64,000 nucleotides of DNA from assembly GCA_036501825.1 (NCBI GenBank), contig DASXZP010000038.1, positions 1 to 64,000 on the forward strand, given 5' to 3'. Shown here one piece after another: positions 15,828 through 25,458 of this stretch. Below the pieces are notes generated by a model. The model saw only the letters and a program-made list of their open reading frames with translations, ran no database searches and had not been told where the DNA came from. The first letter of the stretch is position 1. Every line of letters starts with the position of its first letter. Made by a program: the position numbers and the translations under genes. The DNA comes from JAFECT01 sp036501825 (GTDB taxonomy: Bacteria; Pseudomonadota; Alphaproteobacteria; Caulobacterales; Caulobacteraceae).

Positions 15828-18302
15828 CTAGGCCGCGTAGGCCGCGCCGGTCTCCGGGTAGCGGCGGAACGGCAGCGACACGCGCACGACCGTGCCCATG
15901 CCGGGCTCGCTGTCGATACGCAGGCGACCGCCGTGCATCTCGATCAGCGACTTGGTGAGGGCGAGGCCCAGGCCCGTGCCCTGCTGGGTCTTGGCGTGCT
16001 GGGTTTCGACCTGCTCGAAGGGCTTGGCCAGGCGCTCGAGGTTCTCGCGCGAAATGCCGATGCCGGTGTCCTGGATGCTGAGCTCGAGCTCGGCGCCGAT
16101 CGCCTCGGCGCGCACGGTAATGGCGCCGCCGCGCGGGGTGAACTTCACCGCGTTGGAGATCAGGTTCAGCAGCACCTGCTTCAGGGCGCGATAGTCCGCT
16201 TCGATTTCCGGCGTGGCGGAAAGCTGCGACGACAGGATCAGGCCCGCGTCCTCGGCGCGGTTGCGCATCAGGCGCAGCGCATCTTCGACCACCTCATCGA
16301 TGGAGATGGGTTCGAACTTCAGGTTCAGCTTACCCGCCTCGATCTTGGCCATGTCGAGGATGTCGTTGATCAGCGCCAGCAGGTGCTGGCCCGACATCAG
16401 GATGTCCGAGGCGTACTCCTTGTAGCGCCGGTCGCCGACGGGACCGTACAGCTCGCCGACCATGATCTCGGAGAAGCCGTTGATGGCGTTCAGCGGCGTG
16501 CGCAGCTCGTGACTCATGTTGGCGAGGAACTCGCTCTTGGCGCGGTTGGCCGCCTCGGCGCGGGTCTTTTCGATCTCGTACTTGCGCGCCAGCACCTCCA
16601 GCTCGTGCTGGCTCTGCTCCAGGCGCTGCACCATGCGCTGCAGTTCGATTTCGTTCTTGGCGCGCGCGGCCTCCTGGCGCTTCACCGCGGTAATGTCGGC
16701 GGCGGTCAGCACCACGCCGCCGTCGGCGGTGCGCCGCTCGGACAGCTGCAGCCAGCGGCCGTCGTGCAGTTCGGCCTCGCGCACCCCGTTTTCGTCATTG
16801 TCGCTCTCGCGCGAGATGTTCAGACGCGCGATCTTCATCAGCACTTCGCGCGCCGCGCCGGGGCGCAGCACGCGCGGGTCCATGTTGAACCACAGGCGGA
16901 AGTTCTGGTTCGACAGCAGCAGGCGATCGCGGCGATCCCACAGGGCGAAGGCTTCGCTGGCGCTTTCGATGGCGTCGTTCAACCGCCGCTCGGCCGCCTG
17001 GGCGCGGGCCTGGGCGAGGCGTTCGTGGGTGACGTCGAGCGCGACCCCTACGATGCGGTTGAACTCGCCGGTGCGGTCGGCCAGCGACTGGCCGCGCGCG
17101 TCGAGCCAGGCGGAGCGCCCGTCCGGACGCGGCACGCGGAACGACACGTCGAAGGCGCCGTACATGGCCGCGCTCTTCAGGGCCTGCAGCACCCGGTCGC
17201 GATGGTCGGGCGCCACTCGCGCCAGCACCTCGTCGCCGCCGACCAGACCACCGGCGGCCCAGCCCAGCATCTCGCCCATCAGGTCGGAGACGTAGACGCG
17301 GTTGTTGGTGAGGTCCCACTCCCACACGCCGCAGCGCGCCGCCTCCACCGCCGAGCGGAACCGGCGTTCGGTGTCGACATAGGCCTGCCGCGCCGCTTCG
17401 GCGCGTTTGGCCTGCAGCCAGATGACCAGGACCAGGATCAGGCCCAGCACCATCGGCGCGATCAGCGGTAGGACGTTGAGAACCGACGCGAGCGTCAGGC
17501 CGGGATGCGGCGTCGGCGCCGCGGAGATGGCGATCAGCAATCCGTCGTCGCTGGCGGCGGCCGAGGCGGTGAAGGCGTCGCCGGCGTCGGTCTTGGCGCT
17601 GAAGTTGCTGGCGCCGTGCACGGCGGCCGCGATCTTGTCCGCCGGCAGGCCGAGCTTGTCGGTGGGCGCGCCGATCAGGGCCGGGTCGGAGGCGGCGACG
17701 ATGCGGCCGTCGGGGGCGGCGAGGGCGACGATGCCGTTGTGCGTGGGGCTCAGTTTCACCGGCGGCAGGGCGGCGATCAGGTGCTCGTCGCCGCCGACGG
17801 GTTTGGCGAGGAACAGGTAAGGCCCTTCGGCGCCGATCCAGACGCCGTGAGCGTGGGCGGCGCGTCCGGCGACCTCGCGCCACGCGGCGCCGTCGGCGTG
17901 TCCCGACTCGGTGAGCACCGCGTCCGGCGTGGCGATGGCGACGGCCAGGGCGCGGCCGCCACTCGCGTTCAGCGCGGTCTCGGCGCCGTCGAGGGGTTTG
18001 TCGGGATGGCGCGACAGGGCGTCGGCGCCGGCGTTCAGGGACGCATCGACGCCGGACAGGGCCGCGGACGCACGCGCGGCGTCGAGTTCGGCTTCGTAGC
18101 GCACGCCATGGGCGATGGCGCCGCTGCCGACGTTTTCGGTGTTGAAGCGCTTGGCGAAGAAGACGGTGTAGGCGACCACCGAGAAGGCGATGGCGAAGAT
18201 CGCCACCCACACCCATACGGGCGTGACCACGCCAAAGCGCTGGGCAGGGTCCTGGGCCCCAGCCTCCCGCTGTCGTCCGGTGACCTGACCGCCTTCGGCC
18301 AC
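15828..18302 (-). CDS. pleC: PleC-like sensor histidine kinase/phosphatase
   Basis: This 824-residue membrane kinase has a first helix near residues 29-50, a large periplasmic domain, a second helix near 270-300, a PAS/PAC module (RFRSAVEAARCGVWEWDL), a second PAS (AIESASEAFALWDRRD), a coiled coil, a DHp domain with phosphorylated His598 in MSHELRTPLNAINGFSEIM, and an ATPase domain (NLISNAVKFTPRGG, DTGIGIS, GTGLGLAL). PleC of Caulobacter has 842 residues with its histidine at 610; the distance from His to the C-terminus (226 versus 232) agrees closely. PleC sets the phosphorylation of DivK/PleD at the new cell pole. A different member of the DivJ/PleC/PdhS group remains possible. Confidence 0.68.
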   Translation of the reverse strand: MAEGGQVTGRQREAGAQDPAQRFGVVTPVWVWVAIFAIAFSVVAYTVFFAKRFNTENVGSGAIAHGVRYEAELDAARASAALSGVDASLNAGADALSRHPDKPLDGAETALNASGGRALAVAIATPDAVLTESGHADGAAWREVAGRAAHAHGVWIGAEGPYLFLAKPVGGDEHLIAALPPVKLSPTHNGIVALAAPDGRIVAASDPALIGAPTDKLGLPADKIAAAVHGASNFSAKTDAGDAFTASAAASDDGLLIAISAAPTPHPGLTLASVLNVLPLIAPMVLGLILVLVIWLQAKRAEAARQAYVDTERRFRSAVEAARCGVWEWDLTNNRVYVSDLMGEMLGWAAGGLVGGDEVLARVAPDHRDRVLQALKSAAMYGAFDVSFRVPRPDGRSAWLDARGQSLADRTGEFNRIVGVALDVTHERLAQARAQAAERRLNDAIESASEAFALWDRRDRLLLSNQNFRLWFNMDPRVLRPGAAREVLMKIARLNISRESDNDENGVREAELHDGRWLQLSERRTADGGVVLTAADITAVKRQEAARAKNEIELQRMVQRLEQSQHELEVLARKYEIEKTRAEAANRAKSEFLANMSHELRTPLNAINGFSEIMVGELYGPVGDRRYKEYASDILMSGQHLLALINDILDMAKIEAGKLNLKFEPISIDEVVEDALRLMRNRAEDAGLILSSQLSATPEIEADYRALKQVLLNLISNAVKFTPRGGAITVRAEAIGAELELSIQDTGIGISRENLERLAKPFEQVETQHAKTQQGTGLGLALTKSLIEMHGGRLRIDSEPGMGTVVRVSLPFRRYPETGAAYAA

Positions 18303-18319
18303 CTTCGCCCCACTCTGGT

Positions 18320-18334
18320 GATTCGAACCGATTC
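18320..18334. promoter_or_regulatory. paired GANTC (CcrM-type) sites upstream of pleC-like gene
   Basis: Two GATTC sites (18320-18324 and 18330-18334) lie 10 bases apart, 18-32 bases upstream of the pleC-like GTG start. GANTC is the target of the cell-cycle DNA methyltransferase CcrM in this class of bacteria, and such sites in promoters can tie transcription to replication. The sites are seen; any regulation is inferred. Confidence 0.4.
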
Positions 18335-18381
18335 CAGAAGGGTAAGGTGCGTCGGCGCGGCCTGTCGACCGCTTATCCGCC

Positions 18382-21009
18382 TTAGGTTTCCAGCGACTTC
18401 GCCGCGAGTTCCAGGACGTTCTTGGAGATGCCGGGGTGTGCGACGATACGCTCCAGCTCGGCGCGCATCTTCGCGGCCAGTTCCGGCCGGTAGCGGCGCC
18501 ACCCGCCGAGCGGCTCGACCAGGCGCGCGGCGATGTTCGGGTTCAGCGCGTCCATCACCAGGATCTGGTCGGCAAGGAAGCGATAGCCGCCGCCCGACGG
18601 ATCGTGAAAGCGGACCGGGTTGTTCACCGCGAAATTCTGCACCAGGGCGCGGAAGCGGTTGGGGTTCTTCACATCGAAGGCGGGATGCGCCGTCAGGCCC
18701 AGGACCCGGCCCAGCGCACCCGCGTCGGGCGCCCGTCCCTGAATTGCGAACCACTTGTCGATGACCAAGGGCTCGGCTTTCCACTGTTCATAGAAGGCTT
18801 CCAGCGCCCGGTCGAACGCCGCCCCGCCCAACAGCATCAGCGCGGTCAGCCCGCCCATGGCGGCGGTCATGTCGTGGGCGCCCTCGAAATGGCGGCGCGC
18901 GCGGTCACGGTCCGCCTGGGAGCCGCGGGCGGCCAGCACGTCCATGGCGGCGTTGCGCAGCGCGCGGCGTCCCGCGCTCTCCGCGTCCGGCGAGAAGGAC
19001 TCGGCTGCGCCATAGGCGTCGTGGACGCGCTCCAGTTCGTCGGCCAGGGCGTGCGCCATGGCGGCGCGCAGGGCGTCGCGGGCGTCATGGAGCGCCTGGG
19101 GATCGGCGGGGGCCATTTCCAGCGCCAGGTCCTGTTCGATCGGCGGCTGCAGCAGGAGCGCCTTGAACGCGGCGTCGGCGGACTGGCCGGCGATGGCGCG
19201 GCCTACGGCGGAGGCATAGCGCGCCTCGCCCTCGGCGTCGGGCTTGCCCCTGGCGCGGGCCAGGATCAGGTCGCGGGCGAGGGTCTGGCCGGCTTCCCAG
19301 CGGTTGAACAGGTCGGGATCGGCGGCGAGGCGCACGAAACGGTCGTCCGCCGGTTCTTCGAAGGCCAGCTTCACGGGGGCGGAGAAGCCGCGCAGCGCCG
19401 ACAGCACCGGCTCGCGCTCGACGCCGTCGAGCCGCAGGGTGCGCGTGGCGTCTTCCAGGGTCAGCAACAGTTCGTCGGTCTCGTCGCCGCCGTCGGGGCG
19501 GAAGCGCTGCACCCGGCCGTCCGCGTCGAGCAGGCCGAGGCGAATCGGGATAGGCAGCGGCCGTTTCTCCGCCTGGCCCGGCGTCGGCGCGGTGGACTGA
19601 CGGAATGTGAGCGCGACGGTCTTGGCGTGCTCGTCATAGACGCACTCGACCTTCACCTCCGGCGTGCCCGCCTGGCCATACCAGCGGAAGAAGTCGTCGA
19701 AGCGTTCGCCGCTCAGCTCAGTGAAACAGCCGACGAAATCCTCGACCGTCACCGCCTGACCGTCGAAGCTCTCGAAATAGCGGTCCATGCCGCGGCGGAA
19801 GGCGTCGTCGCCGATGATCTGACGCAGCATGCGGATCAGCTCAGCGCCCTTGTCGTAGATCGTCGCGGTGTAGAAGTTGTCGATCTTCACATAGGTCGAG
19901 GGCCGCACCGGGTGGGCCAGCGGTCCCTGGTCCTCGGGGAACTGGCGCGCGCGCAGATTGCGCACCTCCTTGATCCGCTGCACCGCATGGCCGCGCATGT
20001 CGGCGGAGAAGCCCTGGTCGCGGAACACGGTCAGGCCTTCCTTCACACAGAGCTGGAACCAGTCGCGGCAGGTGATGCGGTCGCCGGTCCAGTTGTGGAA
20101 ATATTCGTGGGCGACCACGCCTTCGATGCGTTCGTAATCGAAGTCCGTCGCGGTCGCCGCGTCGGCCAGCAGCAGCGACGAATTGAAGATGTTGAGGCCC
20201 TTGTTCTCCATGGCTCCGAAGTTGAAATCGCGCACCGCGACGATCATGAACAGATCGAGGTCGTACTCGCGCCCGTACTCCTCCTCGTCCCACTTCATGG
20301 CGCGTTTCAGCGAGTCCATCGCGTACTCGGCGCGGCCGGCCTGGCCGGGGTCGACATAGATGCGCAGGTCGATACGGCGCCCGCTCATAGTGACGAAATC
20401 GTCGGCCAGTTCGTCGAGTTCGCCGGCGACCAGGGCGAACAGGTAACAGGGCTTGGGAAACGGATCGCGCCACACCGCGTAGTGGCGTCCGCCATCGAGA
20501 TCGCCGGATTCGATCAGGTTGCCGTTCGACAACAGCCGCGGAAACGCCGCCTTGTCCGCGTCTAGGCGCACGGTGTATCGCGCCAGCACGTCGGGCCGGT
20601 CGGGGAAGTAGGTGATCTTGCGAAAACCCTCCGCCTCGCACTGGGTGCAGAAACGGCCGCCCGACATGTACAGGCCTTCGAGGGCGGTGTTCCCCTGGGG
20701 ATCGATCTCGACCTCGGTTTCGAAGGTGAAGGCGTCCGGCGGTGAAACGAAGGTCACGCCCTCGTCGGTGAGGATGTACTCGTTTTCCGCCAGCTCACGT
20801 CCGTCGATGGCGAAACGGACCGGCTTCAGCCGCTCGCCGTTCAGGAACAGCGGCTGTGCCGGGTCCTCGCTGTTGCGGCGCAGGACAAGCTTGGCCCGAA
20901 CCCGCGTGGCCTTTGGCTCCAGGGCGAAATCGAGCTCGATCTCGTCCACCTGGAAGGCGGGCGCGCGATACTCGTCCAGGCGGATGGGCGAGGGGGACTC
21001 GGTGCGCAT
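18382..21009 (-). CDS. pepN: aminopeptidase N (M1 family)
   Basis: This zinc metallo-aminopeptidase of 875 residues degrades peptides from their N-terminus in the cytoplasm. The exopeptidase motif GAMENKGLNIFN precedes the zinc site HEYFHNWTGD (His301, His305 and Glu324 as ligands, with Glu302 catalytic). The N-terminal beta saddle and the long helical C-terminal domain (LARDLILARARGKPD onwards, DUF3458-like) complete the usual layout. Length matches PepN of proteobacteria (~870). It is transcribed toward the pleC-like gene with an 79-base gap. Confidence 0.96.
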   Translation of the reverse strand: MRTESPSPIRLDEYRAPAFQVDEIELDFALEPKATRVRAKLVLRRNSEDPAQPLFLNGERLKPVRFAIDGRELAENEYILTDEGVTFVSPPDAFTFETEVEIDPQGNTALEGLYMSGGRFCTQCEAEGFRKITYFPDRPDVLARYTVRLDADKAAFPRLLSNGNLIESGDLDGGRHYAVWRDPFPKPCYLFALVAGELDELADDFVTMSGRRIDLRIYVDPGQAGRAEYAMDSLKRAMKWDEEEYGREYDLDLFMIVAVRDFNFGAMENKGLNIFNSSLLLADAATATDFDYERIEGVVAHEYFHNWTGDRITCRDWFQLCVKEGLTVFRDQGFSADMRGHAVQRIKEVRNLRARQFPEDQGPLAHPVRPSTYVKIDNFYTATIYDKGAELIRMLRQIIGDDAFRRGMDRYFESFDGQAVTVEDFVGCFTELSGERFDDFFRWYGQAGTPEVKVECVYDEHAKTVALTFRQSTAPTPGQAEKRPLPIPIRLGLLDADGRVQRFRPDGGDETDELLLTLEDATRTLRLDGVEREPVLSALRGFSAPVKLAFEEPADDRFVRLAADPDLFNRWEAGQTLARDLILARARGKPDAEGEARYASAVGRAIAGQSADAAFKALLLQPPIEQDLALEMAPADPQALHDARDALRAAMAHALADELERVHDAYGAAESFSPDAESAGRRALRNAAMDVLAARGSQADRDRARRHFEGAHDMTAAMGGLTALMLLGGAAFDRALEAFYEQWKAEPLVIDKWFAIQGRAPDAGALGRVLGLTAHPAFDVKNPNRFRALVQNFAVNNPVRFHDPSGGGYRFLADQILVMDALNPNIAARLVEPLGGWRRYRPELAAKMRAELERIVAHPGISKNVLELAAKSLET

Positions 21010-21107
21010 GCAAAGCTCCAGCGGCGGGCGACCACTGTTTGGCCCACCGCGCGGCGGCTTTCTAGCGTGACCGGTCCGATTTCAGCCTGGGTCGGTTTTG
21101 GCTGCGT

Positions 21108-21692
21108 CTATTCAGCCGCGTGCGAATGCTCTTCCACCGCAGGCAGCGCAGCGTGCGGCGGCGCGTCGGGGCTCTTGACCGCGTCGAGGATTTCCTGGGC
21201 CACCTCGGCCAGGCGCATCATCTCGGGCGGCGCTTCGCCGTGGGAGTCGCGCACCGTGGCCGCCAGTTCCTGCGCCAGCTTCATCAGCTTGGGCGAGGCG
21301 GTGATCAGGCGGCCCTGGAACTCGATCTTGTACGGGTCGCGGTCGTATTCCGCGCCCGGCACGCGCCAGCCGCCCCAGTCGTTGGGGTCGGTGACCACCA
21401 CCGGATAGCTGCCCGGGAAGGGGTGATGGCCGCAGTCTTCCGGCTGCTGCCACTTGTTCTTGGCGCGCAGCATCCGCCAGTTGCCGGCTTCCGGCGCGGA
21501 TTCGGCGAGATCACGCCGCTCGGGTTCCAGCTCGTGGGAGAGGAAATCGCGACCCAGGCCCACCTCATAGGTGATGCGCACCGGCTCGTCGAAGCCCTTG
21601 GCCCACACCGGGACCACCTTCTCGATCACCGCCCAGGTGCCGACCGTGTCGACCCAGACCTTTTGATTCTTATGGAATTGAGCCTTGGCCAT
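21108..21692 (-). CDS. conserved unknown cytoplasmic protein
   Basis: No family is recognised. I start at the ATG at 21692 (MAKAQFHKNQKVWVDTVGTW), which gives 194 residues; the open frame extends 51 bases further but without a convincing start. The N-terminus looks like a small beta-barrel region (KVWVDTVGTWAVIEKVVPVW), followed by aromatic-rich loops (NWRMLRAKNKWQQPEDCGHH, NDWGGWRVPGAEYDRDPY) and a C-terminal amphipathic helix (LMKLAQELAATVRDS). There is no signal peptide. It is transcribed divergently from the aldehyde dehydrogenase gene and lies upstream of pepN on the same strand, 98 bases away. Confidence 0.72.
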   Translation of the reverse strand: MAKAQFHKNQKVWVDTVGTWAVIEKVVPVWAKGFDEPVRITYEVGLGRDFLSHELEPERRDLAESAPEAGNWRMLRAKNKWQQPEDCGHHPFPGSYPVVVTDPNDWGGWRVPGAEYDRDPYKIEFQGRLITASPKLMKLAQELAATVRDSHGEAPPEMMRLAEVAQEILDAVKSPDAPPHAALPAVEEHSHAAE

Positions 21693-21833
21693 CCCGTCCG
21701 TCCACCGTCTCGTTCTTAGTTTTGCGGGGAGTATGGGGGCCAAGGGTTAGCGTTCGGTGTGTCCGGGCCAAGAAATCTGGCTTGAACCCGTAAGCCTTTG
21801 CCGCCAAGGACGGCGCGCATCCGGAGAAACACG

Positions 21834-23345
21834 ATGGCGAACACGGCCGCCCTGGCGCGCGAAATCCTTGATCGGCTTGGGGTTTCCAAGGAATCGACCA
21901 CCGGCGGCGACCTGATCGTCCGCTCGCCCATCGACGGGGCGGAATTGGGGGCGCTGAAGCGGCACACGCCGGCGGACGTGGCCGATGCGGTCGCCTTGGC
22001 CGAGACCGCGTTTGCGGCCTGGCGCGAGGTTCCCGCGCCGCGCCGCGGCGAGCTGGTCCGTCTGCTGGGCGAGGAGCTGCGCAAGGCCAAGGACGACTTG
22101 GGCCTGCTGGTCACGCTGGAGGCGGGGAAGGTGCGCTCCGAGGGCCTGGGCGAGGTCCAGGAGATGATCGACATCTGCGACTTCGCCACCGGCCAGGCGC
22201 GCCAGCTCTACGGCCTCACCCTGCAGTCCGAGCGGCCCGGCCACCACATGCAGGAGCGCTGGCAGCCGCTGGGTCCGGTGGGCGTCATCTCGGCCTTCAA
22301 CTTTCCGGTGGCGGTGTGGTCGTGGAACGCGGCCCTGGCGCTCGTCTGCGGCGACCCGGTGATCTGGAAGCCGTCGGAGAAAACGCCGCTGACCGCACTG
22401 GCGGCCCAGGCGGTGTTCGACCGCGCGGTGAAACGCTTCGGCGATGCGCCGGCAAATCTCGCGCAGGTCGTCATCGGTCTCGCCGACGTGGGCGAAGCCC
22501 TGGTGGCCGATCATCGCGTGCCGCTGATCTCCGCAACGGGGTCGACGCGCATGGGCAGGGCGGTGGGGCCGAAGGTGGCGGAACGCTTCGGCCGTTCGCT
22601 GCTCGAACTCGGCGGCAACAACGCGATGATCGTGGCGCCCAGCGCCGACCTCGACATGACCGTGCGCGCGGTCGCCTTCAGTGCGGTCGGCACCGCGGGC
22701 CAGCGCTGCACCAGCCTGCGCCGGCTGATCGTGCACGAGAGCATTGCCGATAGTCTGGTCGCGCGCCTGGCCAAGGCCTATGCGACCCTCCCGATCGGCG
22801 ATCCGCTGGAGAACAGCACCCTGGTCGGTCCGCTGATCGATGAAGTCTCGGCGCAGGGTTTCGACAAGGCAGTGGCCCAGGCCAAGGCGGAAGGCGGCGA
22901 GGTGGTCGTCGGCGGCGGTCGCGCCAAGACCGATCTCGGCGGCGCCTACGTCGAACCCGCGATCATTCGCATGCCGGCGCAGAGCGAGGTGGTGCAACGC
23001 GAGACCTTCGCGCCGATCCTGTACGTGCTGGCCTATGACAGGTTCGAAGACGCGCTGGCGCTGCAGAACGACGTGCCCCAGGGCCTGTCGTCGTGCATCT
23101 TCTCCAACGACGTGCGCGAGACCGAGCGGTTTCTGTCGGCCGCCGGTTCCGACTGCGGCATCGCCAACGTGAACATCGGGCCCTCGGGCGCGGAGATCGG
23201 CGGCGCGTTCGGCGGTGAGAAGGAAACCGGCGGCGGCCGCGAGAGCGGTTCAGACGCCTGGCGGGCGTACATGCGACGCCAGACCCAGACGCTGAACTAC
23301 TCCCGCAGTCTCCCCCTCGCCCAGGGCGTCAAGTTCGACGTCTGA
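21834..23345 (+). CDS. ALDH7-family aldehyde dehydrogenase (aminoadipate semialdehyde type)
   Basis: This NAD-dependent aldehyde dehydrogenase has 503 residues from the ATG at 21834, which has the ribosome site CGGAGAAA upstream. The catalytic Cys292 is in GTAGQRCTSLRR, the general-base Glu is in LLELGGNNAMIV, and the C-terminal NVNIGPSGAEIGGAFGGEKE is the form found in the antiquitin/AmaB (ALDH7) group. That group oxidises alpha-aminoadipate semialdehyde in lysine breakdown or related aldehydes. The family call is strong, the substrate less so. It is convergent with the downstream von Willebrand gene, separated by 5 bases. Confidence 0.87.
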   Translation: MANTAALAREILDRLGVSKESTTGGDLIVRSPIDGAELGALKRHTPADVADAVALAETAFAAWREVPAPRRGELVRLLGEELRKAKDDLGLLVTLEAGKVRSEGLGEVQEMIDICDFATGQARQLYGLTLQSERPGHHMQERWQPLGPVGVISAFNFPVAVWSWNAALALVCGDPVIWKPSEKTPLTALAAQAVFDRAVKRFGDAPANLAQVVIGLADVGEALVADHRVPLISATGSTRMGRAVGPKVAERFGRSLLELGGNNAMIVAPSADLDMTVRAVAFSAVGTAGQRCTSLRRLIVHESIADSLVARLAKAYATLPIGDPLENSTLVGPLIDEVSAQGFDKAVAQAKAEGGEVVVGGGRAKTDLGGAYVEPAIIRMPAQSEVVQRETFAPILYVLAYDRFEDALALQNDVPQGLSSCIFSNDVRETERFLSAAGSDCGIANVNIGPSGAEIGGAFGGEKETGGGRESGSDAWRAYMRRQTQTLNYSRSLPLAQGVKFDV

Positions 23346-23350
23346 CCACC

Positions 23351-25225
23351 CTAGTCCGCATCCGCTTCGTTGATCGACTTCGCCGCGCCGGCCTTCTTCA
23401 CCAGCGTGACGAACTGCGCCTTCAGGCCGTAGGCGTCGCCGCCGCCTGAATGTTCGGCCAGGTCAGCGATCCGATCCCAACCGAAGCCGTCGCCAAGCCA
23501 CGGGTCGCCACGCAGCTTCTGGCCGTAGGCCGCGACCGCCAGCGCCCAGCGCGTGCTTTCGGGCGCCCGGTCGAGATCGGTGACTGCGTCGGCGGCGGTG
23601 ATCGGCCGCGTGATCAGGTGTGAGATTTGCTCGCCCGGCAGTTTGTAGCGCACCTTCAGATAGGCCAGCTCGTCGCCCTGATCTTTCGCTCCGGCCGCCG
23701 CAGGCTGATAGCGAAGCGGATCCACCGAAGACGGACCGCCCACCGGCGTGATCTCGTAGAGCGCCGTGACCGAGGCGCCGGAGCCGACCTCGCCCGCGTC
23801 GACCTTGTCGTTGTTGAAGTCCTCGCGGTTCAGCATCCGGGTTTCGTAGCCGATCAGACGGTACTCGGAGACGCGGGCCGGATTGAACTCGACCTGAATC
23901 TTGACGTCGTCGGCGATTGGAAAGACCGAGCTGGAGAAATCCTCGCGGAACAGCCGCTTCGCCTCGTCGAGGCTGTCGACATAACCCGCCGTGCCGTTGC
24001 CGTTCTGCGCCAGGGTCTGCATCATCGCGTCGTTGTAGTTGCCGCGGCCGTAGCCGTAAGCCGACAGGTAGACGCCGGTCTTGCGCTGTTCGGCGACGAA
24101 GTCCTGCAGCTTGGAAGGATCGGCGACGCCCACGTTGAAATCGCCGTCGGTCATCAGGATCACGCGGTTGGCGGCGCCGACGCGATAGCTCTCACGCGCC
24201 ACCTTGTACGCCAGGGCCAGACCCGCGCCGCCGGCGGTCGAGCCGCCGGCCTCCAGGCTCGCGAGCGCGCAGCGCATCTTCAGCTTTTGATCGCCGGATG
24301 TCGGGGCCATGACTTCGCCCACCGATCCTGCATAGGCGACGAGGGCGACGTGGTCCTGCGGCCGAAGCTGGTCGATCAGCACGTTCAGCGCCTGGCGCGC
24401 CAGCGGCAGGCGATCGGGCGTCATCATCGAGCCGGACGTGTCGACCAGGAATACGAGATTGAGCGGCGGCCGCTGGTCGCGGTTGAGGTCGTATCCCTGG
24501 ATCGCGATGTCCACGATCTCTTTGCCCTTGGACCAGGGCGAAGGCGCAACCGCCACGAACGGCTTGAACGGTTCGGTCTTGGACGCCGGAAGCGGGTAGT
24601 CGTAGCGGAAATAGTTGACCAGCTCTTCCACGCGCACAGAGTCGTGCGGCGGCAGCATGCCGTCGTTCAGGAACCGCCGGACATTGGAATAGGAGGTGGT
24701 GTCCACGTCGATGGAGAAGGTGGAAACCGGGTCGGCCTGGGTTTCGTGAACGCCGTTGATGGGCGCGTGCGGATAGCGTTCGGTGTCGATCGCGCCGGCG
24801 GGCGGCTGCAGTTTGCCGTTATAGCCGCCGACAATGGTCATCTGCGGGCTCGGTGACTGAATGCGCGCGCCCGAGACCACCACTTCCGAGACCGAATTCG
24901 AACTCGTCGCGCCGGCCATCGCCGTGATCGGTGGAGGCGGCGGCGGTGGAGGTGGAGGCGGAGCCATCATCGCCGGGGACGCCGACACGCGCGGTTGGAC
25001 GCGCATCGCCGGGCTGGGGGCGTAGTGCGCGCGTCCCTGATAACTGTCGTCATCGTCGCCGCCGGTTAGGGTGTAGCCGAAGGGCGCGCAGGCCTGGGCC
25101 GTCGGCGTTCCATCCAGCACGCGAGGCGCCGCCAGGACCGGCGCGCCGGCCCAAGTCGAGGCGGTAAGCGACACTGCGGACAGCGTTGTAATCGCTTTGG
25201 AAGCGAGAGATTTAATACGCGCCAT
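23351..25225 (-). CDS. exported von Willebrand factor A protein (YfbK-like)
   Basis: The 624-residue protein has an N-terminal signal sequence (ending near VLAAP), an 11-proline run at about residues 88-99, an N-terminal VWA-associated domain (PVSTFSIDVDTTSYSNVRRF), the VWA domain with a complete metal site Asp262-Thr-Ser-Gly-Ser266 and TDGDFNVG, and a C-terminal DUF3520-type region. This is the layout of YfbK-like proteins found in many proteobacteria; their biochemical role is not established, but protein-protein adhesion or assembly is likely. Between the prolines and the VWA domain is SEVVVSGARI, which resembles the plug-start motif of TonB receptors. Confidence 0.88.
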   Translation of the reverse strand: MARIKSLASKAITTLSAVSLTASTWAGAPVLAAPRVLDGTPTAQACAPFGYTLTGGDDDDSYQGRAHYAPSPAMRVQPRVSASPAMMAPPPPPPPPPPPITAMAGATSSNSVSEVVVSGARIQSPSPQMTIVGGYNGKLQPPAGAIDTERYPHAPINGVHETQADPVSTFSIDVDTTSYSNVRRFLNDGMLPPHDSVRVEELVNYFRYDYPLPASKTEPFKPFVAVAPSPWSKGKEIVDIAIQGYDLNRDQRPPLNLVFLVDTSGSMMTPDRLPLARQALNVLIDQLRPQDHVALVAYAGSVGEVMAPTSGDQKLKMRCALASLEAGGSTAGGAGLALAYKVARESYRVGAANRVILMTDGDFNVGVADPSKLQDFVAEQRKTGVYLSAYGYGRGNYNDAMMQTLAQNGNGTAGYVDSLDEAKRLFREDFSSSVFPIADDVKIQVEFNPARVSEYRLIGYETRMLNREDFNNDKVDAGEVGSGASVTALYEITPVGGPSSVDPLRYQPAAAGAKDQGDELAYLKVRYKLPGEQISHLITRPITAADAVTDLDRAPESTRWALAVAAYGQKLRGDPWLGDGFGWDRIADLAEHSGGGDAYGLKAQFVTLVKKAGAAKSINEADAD

Positions 25226-25458
25226 AATCCCCTCCTCGCCGAAACGGCGGTCTCTGCGGCCGAAAGCGGCCGACCCTCGTGCTACGCAGCGGCGCGGCGA
25301 ACGGGGTTAGACGGTCGGATCACCCCCGACACCGCGCTCAATGGCTGCGCTTTGGACGGCAAAATTCGGGCGGCGCCGTGGAAGCTGTGTGGCGCCCGGA
25401 TGCGCGTCGGGCGAGACTCCCGCTCGCGCCCTTGTGCGGCTTGGGTTAGAGACCGGCC

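Noticed and set aside
15933..17471. Long plus-strand frame over the pleC-like gene
   Set aside because: Antisense shadow; composition rich in His/Gln/Arg typical of reverse frames and the minus-strand gene has all kinase motifs.
18436..20565. 709-codon plus-strand frame over pepN
   Set aside because: Antisense shadow of a gene with an intact zinc peptidase motif.
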